Notes: generated by a model not told the origin, from the sequence alone. DNA of 64,000 nt from Ignavibacteriales bacterium (GCA_016707285.1 JADJIA010000003.1:186001-250000), one strand, 5' to 3'. Positions 45,501 to 54,569 are shown, counted from the first letter of the stretch. A program made the numbers and translations.

Positions 45501-45738
45501 AAAAGAAGAGAGTGTCGCAGAAAGTTTGAGAGGCGTTGCGCCATATATGGGATTGGGGATTCAACTTGCTGTAACAATTACAGGAATGGTGTTGCTGGGT
45601 AACTGGCTCGACAAGGAATATGACACAAAATACTGGGTCTGGTTATTCTCGATTGTCGGGATGGGTGCAGGGCTTTACAATTTTATTAAAACAGTACTCG
45701 ATTTGGAAAAGAAACAAAAGAAAAAAGATGGGATCTGA
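45493..45738 (+). CDS. atpZ: AtpZ/AtpI family protein
   Basis: 81 residues with two membrane helices (YMGLGIQLAVTITGMVLLG and WVWLFSIVGMGAGLYNFIK) and a basic tail, the standard form of the small protein before F-type ATPase genes. AtpZ and AtpI are thought to help c-ring assembly or magnesium or calcium uptake for it. It lies directly ahead of the AtpI-like gene and atpB. Confidence 0.88.
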   Translation: MLKKEESVAESLRGVAPYMGLGIQLAVTITGMVLLGNWLDKEYDTKYWVWLFSIVGMGAGLYNFIKTVLDLEKKQKKKDGI

Positions 45739-46129
45739 GAAGAAAATACTATATACCGCAATTATGTTGATTTCAATATTTATTCTGACGGGGTTAACCG
45801 GGATGATAATCGCACCGGCTGAAGTGTTCCCCGTGAGAGAATTTTTCTGGGGTCAACTCCCGGGGATATTAAATTTTGGTGTTGGTGTTTGGGCAATTAA
45901 CTTCGGAAGGAAAAAAAATCCCGACCATTTTATGTTGTTTGTATTGGGTTCTATGACTCTTTCCATGGTAATTTTGGCAGTATTTATATTATTTTTGCTC
46001 TACTTCTTGAATTTGAACCAAAATTATTATATAATTACAGTCTTTATTTTTTATTTTTTGTACCTGATATTTCAACTGATCTATTTAGTAAAAACAGAGA
46101 AGAAGACACACCCGAATAATGTACACTGA
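45728..46129 (+). CDS. AtpI-like four-helix membrane protein
   Basis: 133 residues from the ATG at 45728, which overlaps the atpZ stop; the frame is open further upstream but those codons lie inside atpZ. Four hydrophobic helices fill it (ILYTAIMLISIFILTGLTG, FFWGQLPGILNFGVGVWAI, LFVLGSMTLSMVILAVFILF, YIITVFIFYFLYLIFQL). Sequence similarity to AtpI is weak, but size, helix number and position just before atpB fit. Confidence 0.7.
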   Translation: MGSEKKILYTAIMLISIFILTGLTGMIIAPAEVFPVREFFWGQLPGILNFGVGVWAINFGRKKNPDHFMLFVLGSMTLSMVILAVFILFLLYFLNLNQNYYIITVFIFYFLYLIFQLIYLVKTEKKTHPNNVH

Positions 46130-46967
46130 TAGCACTAAAGCAATAGCAGATTCACTGACCACGCCTCACGGACAAGGTGCGAGCCAGGGAAGCGATTGGA
46201 TATTACACCATATAATGGATGGTAATTATCTCGACTTCTCGCCAATTGGCAAAATATATCTGCCTGAGATCGAAGTGATGGGCTTCAATATATCCATAAC
46301 CCGTCATGTGGTTTTCCTGTGGCTGGCTGCAATATTGCTTGCCTTTTTACTGATAAAAACAGCTCGCAGGTACAAAAAAACGAATATTCCGAACCGCTTC
46401 ACCGGTGCGATTGAAGTATTGATATACTTCGTAAAAGATGAGATTGCAAAGCCGAGTATCGGCGGGGGTTATGAGAAATTTGTTCCATATCTTCTCACCG
46501 CATTTTTCTTCATTCTTTTTGCAAATTTCCTTGGATTAGTTCCATTTTCTGCGACGGTTACAAGTAATATCTCAGTTACTGCAACTCTTGCAATCGCCAC
46601 TTTTTCTGTAACTCAGTGGGGTGGTATGCGGAAAAACGGTGTTTTTGGATATTTTAAGGGTTTAATACCACACGGGATTCCAGTATTTCTTTTGCCAATT
46701 ATGATAGTGGTTGAGATATTGGGATTGTTTACAAAGCCATTCGCTCTTGCGATGAGGCTTTTTGCTAATATGACAGCGGGTCACATCGTGATCTACGCCC
46801 TTATTGGCTTGATATTTACAATGAATACAATTGCTGTGGCACCGGTATCGGTTGGCATGGCGCTCGCAATTTATATGCTCGAAATCCTGGTGGCAATGCT
46901 CCAGGCTTATATTTTTACTATGTTGTCAGCCGTCTTTATTGGGATGGCAGTTCATCAAGATCACTAA
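46119..46967 (+). CDS. atpB: ATP synthase F0 subunit a
   Basis: 282-residue membrane protein forming the proton half-channels. The essential arginine is in ALAMRLFANMTAGH on the fourth helix; the YFVKDEIAKPSIG loop and LVPFSATVTSNI segment are also family-typical. The N-terminal extension before the first helix (about 60 residues) is longer than in E. coli. It overlaps the AtpI-like gene by 11 bp. Confidence 0.96.
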   Translation: MYTDSTKAIADSLTTPHGQGASQGSDWILHHIMDGNYLDFSPIGKIYLPEIEVMGFNISITRHVVFLWLAAILLAFLLIKTARRYKKTNIPNRFTGAIEVLIYFVKDEIAKPSIGGGYEKFVPYLLTAFFFILFANFLGLVPFSATVTSNISVTATLAIATFSVTQWGGMRKNGVFGYFKGLIPHGIPVFLLPIMIVVEILGLFTKPFALAMRLFANMTAGHIVIYALIGLIFTMNTIAVAPVSVGMALAIYMLEILVAMLQAYIFTMLSAVFIGMAVHQDH

Positions 46968-47000
46968 AGAAAACCAAAAATTCTATTACGGAGGAATGAA

Positions 47001-47219
47001 ATGGAATTAGCACATTTAGCAGCCGGAATCGGTTCAGCTTTAATTATCATCGGCGGTGGATTCGGTATCGGAAAATTGGCAGCCGCAGCAATGGAAGCAA
47101 CAGGCCGTCAGCCTGAAGCAGCAGGTGGAATCAGAACCACAATGATCATTGCAGCAGCTCTTATCGAAGGTATCTCACTCTTCGCTTTGGTAATCTGCTT
47201 CATCCTGGCCGGAAAATAA
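47001..47219 (+). CDS. atpE: ATP synthase F0 subunit c
   Basis: 72-residue hairpin protein of the rotor ring. GGGFGIGKLAAAAMEATGRQPEA spans helix 1 and the loop with the conserved RQP; the ion-binding carboxylate is Glu56 in AALIEGIS. The residue after Glu56 is Gly rather than the Ser or Thr of sodium-type rings, so proton coupling is inferred. GGAGG lies eight bases before the ATG, the best ribosome site in the operon, as expected for a subunit needed in many copies. Confidence 0.97.
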   Translation: MELAHLAAGIGSALIIIGGGFGIGKLAAAAMEATGRQPEAAGGIRTTMIIAAALIEGISLFALVICFILAGK

Positions 47220-47243
47220 GGCTATTAACTAAAAGGTATAAAA

Positions 47244-47786
47244 ATGATCTTTAGTACATTTGTCTTTCTGAGAGCTTCAGAAGCAGGCGAAAAAGCAAGC
47301 TTACTTGATGTTAATGGCGGTTTGGCATTCTGGACCGCAGTTACATTTATAGTTCTGCTTATCGTTCTTGCAAAATTTGCCTGGAAACCGATAATCGGTG
47401 CCCTCGATTCGAGGGAGCAAGGGATAAAAGACGCACTTGAAGCTGCAAAGAAGGCAAAAGAGGAAGCTGATCAACTGATTGCACACACTGAAAAGGTGCG
47501 TCAGGAAAACGAAGAAGCGGCAAGAAAACAGATTGAAGAGAGTCGCAAGTTCATCGAGGAGCAGAAGTTGAAGATGTCGCACGACTTGAAAGAGGAGTTT
47601 GACAAGAAAAGAAAAGACTTTGAAGCAGAACTCGACAACCGTGAAAGAGAGATGATCGACCGGGTAATCAAGGAAGTGGCTGATGTAACAATCGCCGCTG
47701 CTGAGAAAGTGGTTAAATCAAGCCTCGATCATGAAAAGAACAAAGTGTTGGTTAATAAATTTATTGAAGAAATAAGGAATAACTGA
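47244..47786 (+). CDS. atpF: ATP synthase F0 subunit b
   Basis: 180 residues: one N-terminal membrane helix (FWTAVTFIVLLIVLAKFAW), the KPIIGALDSREQGIKDALEAA segment and a long charged coiled coil that forms the peripheral stalk. The final part ends in the usual alternating acidic and basic helix. It lies 24 bp after atpE. Confidence 0.95.
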   Translation: MIFSTFVFLRASEAGEKASLLDVNGGLAFWTAVTFIVLLIVLAKFAWKPIIGALDSREQGIKDALEAAKKAKEEADQLIAHTEKVRQENEEAARKQIEESRKFIEEQKLKMSHDLKEEFDKKRKDFEAELDNREREMIDRVIKEVADVTIAAAEKVVKSSLDHEKNKVLVNKFIEEIRNN

Positions 47787-47788
47787 CA

Positions 47789-48343
47789 ATGTCTCTCAAT
47801 AAGGTAGCCGTTAAATATGCTTCTACCCTTTTTGCCGAACTTGCGAATAAAAGCAACCTGGAGAGTGTTTATTCTGATGTGGAGGGCATGATTGCCTTAT
47901 TCGATCAGAATGAGAATCTCAAAAGGGTGATTGGCAACCCGGTCTTCAGCGATGCAGACAAGTTTGCCATATTGAAGAAGATATTTTCCGGTAAAGTGGA
48001 TGATTCTTTGATGAAATTCATTGAATTCCTCGCTCAAAAAGAGAGGATAGTTTATACCTACGACACTTTACACTGTTTTATTGATGTAGCTGACAAAGGA
48101 ACCGGATTCAAGAAAGTGGAAATTTCATCCGCTTTTGATCTTGAACCTGCAGAGACCGACAAAATCCGGAAAGAACTTGAGGAGTTGTGGAAGTGTAAAC
48201 TTAAAGTTACTTCAACAACCGATCCCGGGTTACTCGGTGGTTTTATTGCCAAAACGGATGAAATAATAGTAGATGCATCTGTTAAGAATCAGTTGGAAAA
48301 ACTGAGAAAAACATTCAGCCGTGCCGGCGTATCACTAAATTAA
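47789..48343 (+). CDS. atpH: ATP synthase F1 subunit delta
   Basis: 184-residue stalk cap that links subunit b to alpha. It has the N-terminal helical bundle with VAVKYASTLFAELA, the FLAQKERI motif and the C-terminal DPGLLGGFIAKTDEIIVDASV. It begins 2 bp after atpF. Confidence 0.95.
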   Translation: MSLNKVAVKYASTLFAELANKSNLESVYSDVEGMIALFDQNENLKRVIGNPVFSDADKFAILKKIFSGKVDDSLMKFIEFLAQKERIVYTYDTLHCFIDVADKGTGFKKVEISSAFDLEPAETDKIRKELEELWKCKLKVTSTTDPGLLGGFIAKTDEIIVDASVKNQLEKLRKTFSRAGVSLN

Positions 48344-48365
48344 TTTTAAGAATGGGACTTCAGAT

Positions 48366-49910
48366 ATGATAAAAATCAGACCGGATGAGATCACCTCCAT
48401 ATTGCGAGAGCAGTTATCCGGACAGAGCTCGGAAGCAGATATCTATGAAGTGGGTACTGTGCTTTCGGTTGGTGATGGAATTGCGAGAGTTTACGGTCTT
48501 TCGAAAGTAATGGCGAGCGAATTGGTTGAGTTCCCTAACGATGTATTCGGTATGGTACTTAATCTTGAGGAAGACTCTGTAGGTTGCGCTTTATTTGGTG
48601 AATCATCTTTAGTAAAAGAAGGTGATCAGGTAAAGAGAACCGGAAGAGTTGCATCCATGCCAGTTGGCGAAGCGATGCTTGGACGCGTTATAACACCACT
48701 CGGCATCCCAATTGACGGTAAAGGCACCATCGCCTGCGACAAGTATTTGGAGATCGAAAGAAAAGCACTTGGCGTAATGCAAAGGCAGCCGGTAAAAGAA
48801 CCACTTCAAACCGGTATAACGGCAATTGATGCGATGATTCCAATTGGAAGAGGGCAGAGAGAGCTTATAATTGGTGACAGACAGACAGGAAAAACAGCAA
48901 TAGCTGTTGATGCAATAATCAATCAAAAATTTACACACACGCCTGAAGCTGCAGAGCTGGGGGTTAAACCTGTTTATTGTATTTATGTGTCGATTGGTCA
49001 AAAAAGATCAACTGTTGCCCAGGTAGTGGCAAAACTCCAGGAAACCGGAGCCATGGCTTACACTACAGTTATCTCGGCATCAGCTTCCGATCCTGCTCCA
49101 ATGCAATTTATTGCACCTTATTCAGGAGCATGTCTCGGCGAATTTTTCAGAGACAGCGGAAGACACGCACTTGTAATTTATGATGATCTTTCGAAGCAGG
49201 CAGCAGCCTACAGAGAACTTTCACTTCTTTTAAGAAGACCTCCCGGTCGTGAAGCGTATCCGGGTGATGTGTTTTATCTCCACTCAAGACTTCTTGAGAG
49301 GGCATCAAAACTTAGCGATGAACTTGGCGGTGGCAGTCTTACCGCATTGCCAATCATTGAAACACAGCAAGGTGATGTGTCGGCATATATTCCGACAAAC
49401 GTTATCTCTATTACCGATGGTCAGATATATCTCGAGCCCAACCTGTTTAACGCAGGTGTTCGTCCTGCGATCAATGTGGGTATTTCAGTATCTCGTGTGG
49501 GTGGAAACGCTCAGATCAAAGCGATGAAAAAAGTATCGGGAAGTTTGAAACTTGATTTAGCTCAGTACAGAGAACTTGAAGCATTTGCCAAGTTTGGCAG
49601 TGATCTTGATGTATCAACCCAGAGAACCCTCACAAGAGGCTCGAGGTTGGTCGAACTGCTCAAGCAGGGTATCTATCACCCAATTCCTATCGAAAGACAG
49701 GTTGTGAGCGTTTATCTTGGAACAAAAGGATATCTCGATTCCATTCCTGTGCATAAAGTTAAGGATTTTGAGAGAGAATATCTTGCATATATCGACAGAC
49801 AACATCCTGCTATCTTAAAAGGCATTAGTGCCGCAAAAGAAATTAAATCGGATGTCGAAGAATTGATAAAGAAATCGGTTGCTGAGTTCACAGCAACATT
49901 CCCAAAATAG
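48366..49910 (+). CDS. atpA: ATP synthase F1 subunit alpha
   Basis: 514 residues. The P-loop GDRQTGKTA lies at about residues 170-178; VYVSIGQKRS, the GEFFRDSGRHALVIYDDLSKQA segment and RRPPGREAYPGDVF are all present with the arginine that reaches the catalytic site of beta. Full length, no defect. The beta subunit is not in this window. Confidence 0.98.
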   Translation: MIKIRPDEITSILREQLSGQSSEADIYEVGTVLSVGDGIARVYGLSKVMASELVEFPNDVFGMVLNLEEDSVGCALFGESSLVKEGDQVKRTGRVASMPVGEAMLGRVITPLGIPIDGKGTIACDKYLEIERKALGVMQRQPVKEPLQTGITAIDAMIPIGRGQRELIIGDRQTGKTAIAVDAIINQKFTHTPEAAELGVKPVYCIYVSIGQKRSTVAQVVAKLQETGAMAYTTVISASASDPAPMQFIAPYSGACLGEFFRDSGRHALVIYDDLSKQAAAYRELSLLLRRPPGREAYPGDVFYLHSRLLERASKLSDELGGGSLTALPIIETQQGDVSAYIPTNVISITDGQIYLEPNLFNAGVRPAINVGISVSRVGGNAQIKAMKKVSGSLKLDLAQYRELEAFAKFGSDLDVSTQRTLTRGSRLVELLKQGIYHPIPIERQVVSVYLGTKGYLDSIPVHKVKDFEREYLAYIDRQHPAILKGISAAKEIKSDVEELIKKSVAEFTATFPK

Positions 49911-49923
49911 GCACAATCAGGAC

Positions 49924-50787
49924 ATGGCAACTCTTAGAGATCTAAGAAACAGAATTAAAGGTGTTAAAAGCACCCAGCAGATAACAAAAGCAATGAAAAT
50001 GGTTGCAGCCGCAAAGTTGCGCCGTGCAACAGAAGCTATTGTTAGTGCCAGACCATATACACAAAAGTTGAGTGGATTAGTCAGTAATCTCTTTACCGAG
50101 GATGACAAAGCCACAAATCCTTTTGTTACCGTGAGGGATGTAAAGAAGGAATTGATTGTTGTTATCACTGCCGACAGAGGATTGTGTGGCGCATTTAATA
50201 CCAATATCATCAAAGAAACAACTCACTATGTTGATTCTCTGAAGAAACAGGGTATTGATGCCCTACTCTTTTGTGTGGGAAAAAAAGGATATGATCATTT
50301 CAGAAAACGCAACTACGAAGTGGTTGGCAATGTTGTTGGATTGTTCAATTCGCTCAATTTTTCATATGTCGGGCAGATTCTTCCTTACGCCATTCAAGGA
50401 TATCTTGACGGGAAATTCGACAAGGTAACATTCATTTATAATGAATTCAGGTCTGTTGTTTCACAAAAAGTGATAAATACGCCGTTTTTGCCTGTGCCTC
50501 TCGAAGTTGAAGAGGGTTCCTCGGCTGAATTGTTTATATTTGAGGTCTCGCAAAAAGAAATTTTGAATGCACTTTTGCCACAGTATCTTGAAACCCGTTT
50601 GTGGAAATCACTTTTGGATTCAAATGCTGCGGAGCATGGTGCCCGAATGACGGCGATGGAGAATGCAACTACGAACGCTTCAGAGTTAATTTCATCGCTT
50701 AAGTTGACCTACAACAAGGCGAGACAGGCTGCAATCACCAAGGAACTGCTTGAGGTGGTTTCCGGTGCAAATGCGCTTAGAGGTTAG
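49924..50787 (+). CDS. atpG: ATP synthase F1 subunit gamma
   Basis: 287 residues forming the central rotor shaft. The start ATG at 49924 opens the conserved LRDLRNRIKGVKSTQQITKA; TADRGLCGAFNTN is in the middle, and the C-terminal helix has RMTAMENATTNASELI. Last ATP synthase gene here: atpD and atpC do not follow, as ffh begins 8 bp later. Confidence 0.97.
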   Translation: MATLRDLRNRIKGVKSTQQITKAMKMVAAAKLRRATEAIVSARPYTQKLSGLVSNLFTEDDKATNPFVTVRDVKKELIVVITADRGLCGAFNTNIIKETTHYVDSLKKQGIDALLFCVGKKGYDHFRKRNYEVVGNVVGLFNSLNFSYVGQILPYAIQGYLDGKFDKVTFIYNEFRSVVSQKVINTPFLPVPLEVEEGSSAELFIFEVSQKEILNALLPQYLETRLWKSLLDSNAAEHGARMTAMENATTNASELISSLKLTYNKARQAAITKELLEVVSGANALRG

Positions 50788-50795
50788 TTCACCGG

Positions 50796-52103
50796 ATGTT
50801 TGAAGATCTTAGCGGTAAATTAGAGTTAGCCCTTAAAAAAATAAGGGGTCAGGGAAAGCTTACAGAATCCAATGTAAGCGATACCGTAAGAGAGATCAGA
50901 AGGATTCTGCTTGATGCAGATGTCAACTATAAAGTTGCTAAAGATTTTATTGAGCGGATAAGAGTAAAAGCCATGGGGCAGGAAGTAATAACTTCTATCA
51001 CCCCCGGGCAGCTTATCACCAAAATAATATATGACGAACTGGTAGATCTTTTAGGTGGTTCTTCTCAGGAACTGAGTTTGAATCCATCAGGGAAGACTAT
51101 TCTTCTTATCGTGGGTTTACAGGGATCGGGTAAAACAACATTTGCAGGAAAACTTGCACGACGGTTGAAAAGCATGGGCAAAAGACCATTATTGGTGGCT
51201 TGCGACATCTACAGACCGGCGGCAATCGACCAACTCAAAACACTTGGGGGGCAAATTGATGTTCCGGTTTTCAGCCTTGATGTGAAGGATGCCCGCAGGA
51301 TAGCCGGTGACTCATTAAAATTTGCAGACGAAAACCGAAACGATGTAATAATCATCGATACGGCAGGTCGTTTGCATGTTGATGAAGAACTTATGACGGA
51401 AGTTGCCGACATCAAAGAGTTGGTAAAACCGACAGAGGTTCTTTTTGTCGTTGATTCGATGACAGGGCAGGACGCAGTAAATTCTGCAAAAGCCTTCAAC
51501 GACAGGGTAAATTTTGACGGGATCGTGCTTACCAAGCTTGATGGCGATTCCCGCGGCGGTTGCGCACTTTCAATAAGGGAAGTGGTTGGCAAACCGATCA
51601 AATTTATCAGTACGGGTGAAAAACTCGACGCCATCGACAATTTTTATCCCGACCGTCTTGCATCAAGAATTTTGGGCAAGGGGGATGTTATAAGTCTCGT
51701 TGAAAAGGCTCAGGAAGCTTACAACGAAAAAGATGCTGAAGATCTTGAAGAGAAACTGAGAAAAAACCGTTTCGACTTCGATGATTTTTTGAAGCAGATC
51801 AAAATGATCAAAAAAATGGGTTCTTTGTCTTCACTGATCTCGATGATCCCGGGGATACCCGCTCAGATGAAAAATGCACAGGTTGATGACAATGCATTAG
51901 TTAAAGTTGAAGCAATTATCAGCTCGATGACTAAAAAGGAAAGAGGGAACCCGAAGATACTTAATGGTAGCCGTCGCCGAAGAATAGCAAGAGGAAGCGG
52001 CACAACCATACAGGATGTAAATCGTCTGATCAAACAGTTTACAGAGATGCAAACGATGATTGGAAGATTAAACAAATCCAATTTTTTTAGAAAACAGAAA
52101 TAA
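50796..52103 (+). CDS. ffh: signal recognition particle protein (SRP54)
   Basis: GTPase that brings membrane proteins to the FtsY receptor. 435 residues: N domain, G domain with GLQGSGKTT (about 107-115), IIDTAGRLH, the TKLDGD specificity motif and GEK loop, and a methionine-rich M domain with RRRRIARGSGTTIQDVNRLI that binds 4.5S RNA. Slightly shorter than E. coli Ffh. Confidence 0.98.
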   Translation: MFEDLSGKLELALKKIRGQGKLTESNVSDTVREIRRILLDADVNYKVAKDFIERIRVKAMGQEVITSITPGQLITKIIYDELVDLLGGSSQELSLNPSGKTILLIVGLQGSGKTTFAGKLARRLKSMGKRPLLVACDIYRPAAIDQLKTLGGQIDVPVFSLDVKDARRIAGDSLKFADENRNDVIIIDTAGRLHVDEELMTEVADIKELVKPTEVLFVVDSMTGQDAVNSAKAFNDRVNFDGIVLTKLDGDSRGGCALSIREVVGKPIKFISTGEKLDAIDNFYPDRLASRILGKGDVISLVEKAQEAYNEKDAEDLEEKLRKNRFDFDDFLKQIKMIKKMGSLSSLISMIPGIPAQMKNAQVDDNALVKVEAIISSMTKKERGNPKILNGSRRRRIARGSGTTIQDVNRLIKQFTEMQTMIGRLNKSNFFRKQK

Positions 52104-52130
52104 TAATTTGAATCCCGGAGGAAACAAAAT

Positions 52131-52661
52131 TTGGTCAAATTAAGACTCAAAAGAATGGGCAAGAAGAGACAGCCCGTTTATAAAATTGTTGCCGTTGATG
52201 CGAGAGCACCAAGAGACGGTAAATACCTCGAAGCAGTTGGTCAATACGATCCGATGACTAATCCGCATACCGTTGTAATAGATGAAGAAAAAGCATTAAA
52301 ATGGTTGGGTTTTGGCGCGCAGCCTACCGACACTGTTAAGAGTTTACTTCGTCAGACAGGCATACTCTATAAGAGACAGATGATTAAGAAAAACTTTGCC
52401 GTTGAAGCTATTGAAACCAATATGGCAAAATGGAGAGAAGGACGCAAGATTGCTGAGCCTGTTAAAATTAAAACACCAGTGGCAGCTCCAGCACCTGTGG
52501 TTGAAGCTCCTGTAGTGGCAGCTCCAGCACCTGAGGTTGAGGCTCCTGTTGATGTAACACCTGCACCGGTTGAAGTTGTTTCGGCACCAGTAATTGAAGA
52601 GATTCAGAGTTCTGAAAGTACAGCAGAAGTAAAGGGTGCTTCTTCTGAAGAGAACGCTTAG
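52131..52661 (+). CDS. rpsP: 30S ribosomal protein bS16 with long C-terminal extension
   Basis: Starts at TTG behind a strong GGAGG. Residues 1-80 are a normal bS16 (VKLRLKRMGKKRQPVYKIV, GRYDP-like GQYDPM, DTVKSLLRQTGI). About 95 extra residues follow, mostly Ala/Pro/Val/Glu, including two copies of a 12-residue unit with AAPAP and VEAPV, encoded by a 36-bp direct repeat from about 52478. Such tails occur in Bacteroidota bS16 and are probably flexible. The total of 176 residues is twice the E. coli protein. Confidence 0.95.
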   Translation: MVKLRLKRMGKKRQPVYKIVAVDARAPRDGKYLEAVGQYDPMTNPHTVVIDEEKALKWLGFGAQPTDTVKSLLRQTGILYKRQMIKKNFAVEAIETNMAKWREGRKIAEPVKIKTPVAAPAPVVEAPVVAAPAPEVEAPVDVTPAPVEVVSAPVIEEIQSSESTAEVKGASSEENA

Positions 52662-52716
52662 TTCTTTCCTGTACATAGTACTATCTTAAAGCCCCTTGCT
52701 TAATGGAGGACTCCAT

Positions 52717-52950
52717 ATGCAGGAATTTGTTGAATTCATAGCCAAACATCTTGTCGATTACCCCGACAAGGTAGTGGTTGATATCAAATCCGAGGAGGAT
52801 AAGAGGGTGGTTTTCGCGTTGAAGGTTGATGCCAATGATATCGGAAAAGTGATAGGAAAACAGGGCAAGACCGCACAAGCAATGAGGACACTACTTACTG
52901 CAGTAGCTGCCAAAGAGGGCAAGCGCGCAATACTGGAAATCGTGGATTAA
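52717..52950 (+). CDS. khpA: KH-domain RNA-binding protein KhpA
   Basis: 77 residues; the ATG at 52717 sits behind GGAGGA. A single KH domain with IGKVIGKQGKTAQAMRTLL, holding the GKQG loop. KhpA binds structured RNAs and often lies between rpsP and rimM, as here. Confidence 0.94.
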   Translation: MQEFVEFIAKHLVDYPDKVVVDIKSEEDKRVVFALKVDANDIGKVIGKQGKTAQAMRTLLTAVAAKEGKRAILEIVD

Positions 52951-52964
52951 GTGAAACGCTCATC

Positions 52965-53480
52965 GTGATCGGCTACATTCTTATTGCCAGAATTCAGGCG
53001 ATTTACGGTAAAGCTGGCTTTCTCAGGTTACAGTCGTTCTCTGACTTTCCTGACCGTTTTTTTAAATTAAAAACGGTCTTTGTGGAATTCTACGGCTCTT
53101 TTAAGCAGTTAAAGGTCGAAAAGGTGAAATCGGACGGTGAAACGATCCTGATCAAGTTCGAGAAATTTGAAGGTGAAAAAGAGCTGGAAATGCTTGTTGG
53201 GAAAGATATCTACATTGAAGAAAAAGATGCGGTAAAGCTCCCCGACAACACTTATTTTGTGCATGATCTGATTGAGAGCAGCGTTTTTCTTAATGAAAAG
53301 TTTCTGGGAGTGATCAAGGATGTAATGCTTCTCCCTGCCAATGATGTTTATGTCGTTGAAAACGAAGGGAAAGAGACGCTTATTCCGGCATTAAAAGAGT
53401 TTATTCAGTCGTTTGATCCTCACAAAAAGATTTTAATACTCAGCGAAAGTTATCCGGGTTACGATGAAGATGAGGATTGA
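52965..53480 (+). CDS. rimM: ribosome maturation factor RimM
   Basis: 171 residues from GTG. N-terminal beta-barrel with ARIQAIYGKAGFLRL (the GxhGxxG-like region) and a PRC-barrel half with DLIESSVFLNEKFLGVI and NDVYVVENEGKETLIPAL. It assists 16S rRNA 3' domain processing and binds uS19. Its stop overlaps the trmD start. Confidence 0.93.
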   Translation: MIGYILIARIQAIYGKAGFLRLQSFSDFPDRFFKLKTVFVEFYGSFKQLKVEKVKSDGETILIKFEKFEGEKELEMLVGKDIYIEEKDAVKLPDNTYFVHDLIESSVFLNEKFLGVIKDVMLLPANDVYVVENEGKETLIPALKEFIQSFDPHKKILILSESYPGYDEDED

Positions 53481-54159
53481 TATAATTTCTGCGGTACCGG
53501 ATTTTTTTGAAGGTCCGTTAACTTCGAGTATAATTCAAAGGGGTCAAAATAAAGGAAAAGTTGAGATACAGATCCACAATCTGCGGGAGCATGCATACGA
53601 CAAACATCGTATGATTGATGACAAGCAGTTTGGAGGAGGAGCAGGGATGGTTCTTAAAGTGGAACCGTTTTTCGATTGTATAAAAAAACTTTTAGCAGAA
53701 CGAAATTATGATGCGATAATTTTTACCGCCCCACACGGTAAGATATATGATCAACAGGATGCCAACAGGTATTCATTGATGAAGAACATAATGATTATAT
53801 GTGGACATTATAAAGGGATAGACGACAGAGTACGCGAAGCATTTGCCACTGAGATTGTTTCTATTGGTAATTTTGTATTGACAGGGGGCGAATTGCTTGC
53901 CGCCGTAGTGGTTGACTCGGTAGTTCGTCTTATACCCGGAGTATTAAATGACAGTGAATCGGCACTCGACGATTCGTTTATGGATGGTGACACAATTGGT
54001 GCGCCATGTTTTACGAGACCGGCTGAATATGAAGGAATGAAAGTTCCCGATGTGTTGCTCAAGGGCGACCATGCCAAGGTAAAAGAGTGGCGTGAAGAGC
54101 AGTCAAAGATTTTAACAGACTATTGGAAAAAGATAAATAAGATTGGAGCACAGGTATGA
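53470..54159 (+). CDS. trmD: tRNA (guanine37-N1)-methyltransferase
   Basis: 229 residues from ATG 53470, chosen because the family starts MRIDI; an ATG two codons earlier is possible. Trefoil-knot enzyme with GGGAGMVLKVEP, FTAPHGKIYDQ, CGHYKGIDDRV and the knot LTGGELLAAVVVDSVVRLIPG. It methylates G37 to prevent frameshifting. It overlaps rimM by 11 bp and rplS by 4 bp. Confidence 0.97.
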   Translation: MRIDIISAVPDFFEGPLTSSIIQRGQNKGKVEIQIHNLREHAYDKHRMIDDKQFGGGAGMVLKVEPFFDCIKKLLAERNYDAIIFTAPHGKIYDQQDANRYSLMKNIMIICGHYKGIDDRVREAFATEIVSIGNFVLTGGELLAAVVVDSVVRLIPGVLNDSESALDDSFMDGDTIGAPCFTRPAEYEGMKVPDVLLKGDHAKVKEWREEQSKILTDYWKKINKIGAQV

Positions 54160-54503
54160 CAAGCCTCTATGATTTTATCCCTGCAGAAGAGAGATCAGAG
54201 CTCGCCAAATTTAACATTGGTGACAGGATCCGCGTTCATGTAAGGGTTATTGAGGGAGATAAAGAGAGAATACAGCCTTTTGAAGGTGATGTAATCAGCA
54301 TTAAAGGAAGTCTTGAAAACAGATCATTCACAGTTCGTAAAATTTCGAGCGGTGTTGGTGTTGAAAGAATATTTCCTTTTGTTTCCCCAAAAATTGCAAA
54401 AATTGATCTGATCAGAGAAGGTAAAATTCGCAGAGCGAAACTTTATTATCTCAGAGAGCTTTCCGGTAAAGCTGCCAAGATCAAAGACAAAAACTATCGT
54501 TAG
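54156..54503 (+). CDS. rplS: 50S ribosomal protein bL19
   Basis: 115 residues, normal length. KFNIGDRIRVHVRVIEGDKERIQ and SSGVGVERIFP, then RRAKLYYLRELSGKAAKIK, are classic bL19. Last gene of the ffh-rpsP-khpA-rimM-trmD-rplS group; a strong terminator follows. Confidence 0.98.
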   Translation: MTSLYDFIPAEERSELAKFNIGDRIRVHVRVIEGDKERIQPFEGDVISIKGSLENRSFTVRKISSGVGVERIFPFVSPKIAKIDLIREGKIRRAKLYYLRELSGKAAKIKDKNYR

Positions 54504-54525
54504 TTTTTATTCTCCAAGGAGATTT

Positions 54526-54564
54526 GAGGCTGTAACAAAAGTTTTTGCGACAGCCTCTTTTTTT
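54526..54564 (+). terminator. intrinsic terminator after rplS
   Basis: GAGGCTGT/ACAGCCTC, an 8-bp perfect stem with seven T. It ends the long unit from 40.7 kb. The T run stops only 5 bp before the next ATG. Confidence 0.88.
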
Positions 54565-54569
54565 ATTAT

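Noticed and set aside
45620..45727. Longer N terminus for the AtpI-like protein
   Set aside because: Those codons lie inside atpZ and encode a non-hydrophobic, unlike sequence; ATG 45728 gives the usual form.
48609..49001. Antisense reading frame of 130 codons inside atpA
   Set aside because: It lies wholly opposite a conserved gene, has no start context and reads as Cys/Tyr/Asn-rich shadow sequence. The same applies to the other frames opposite or overlapping known genes.
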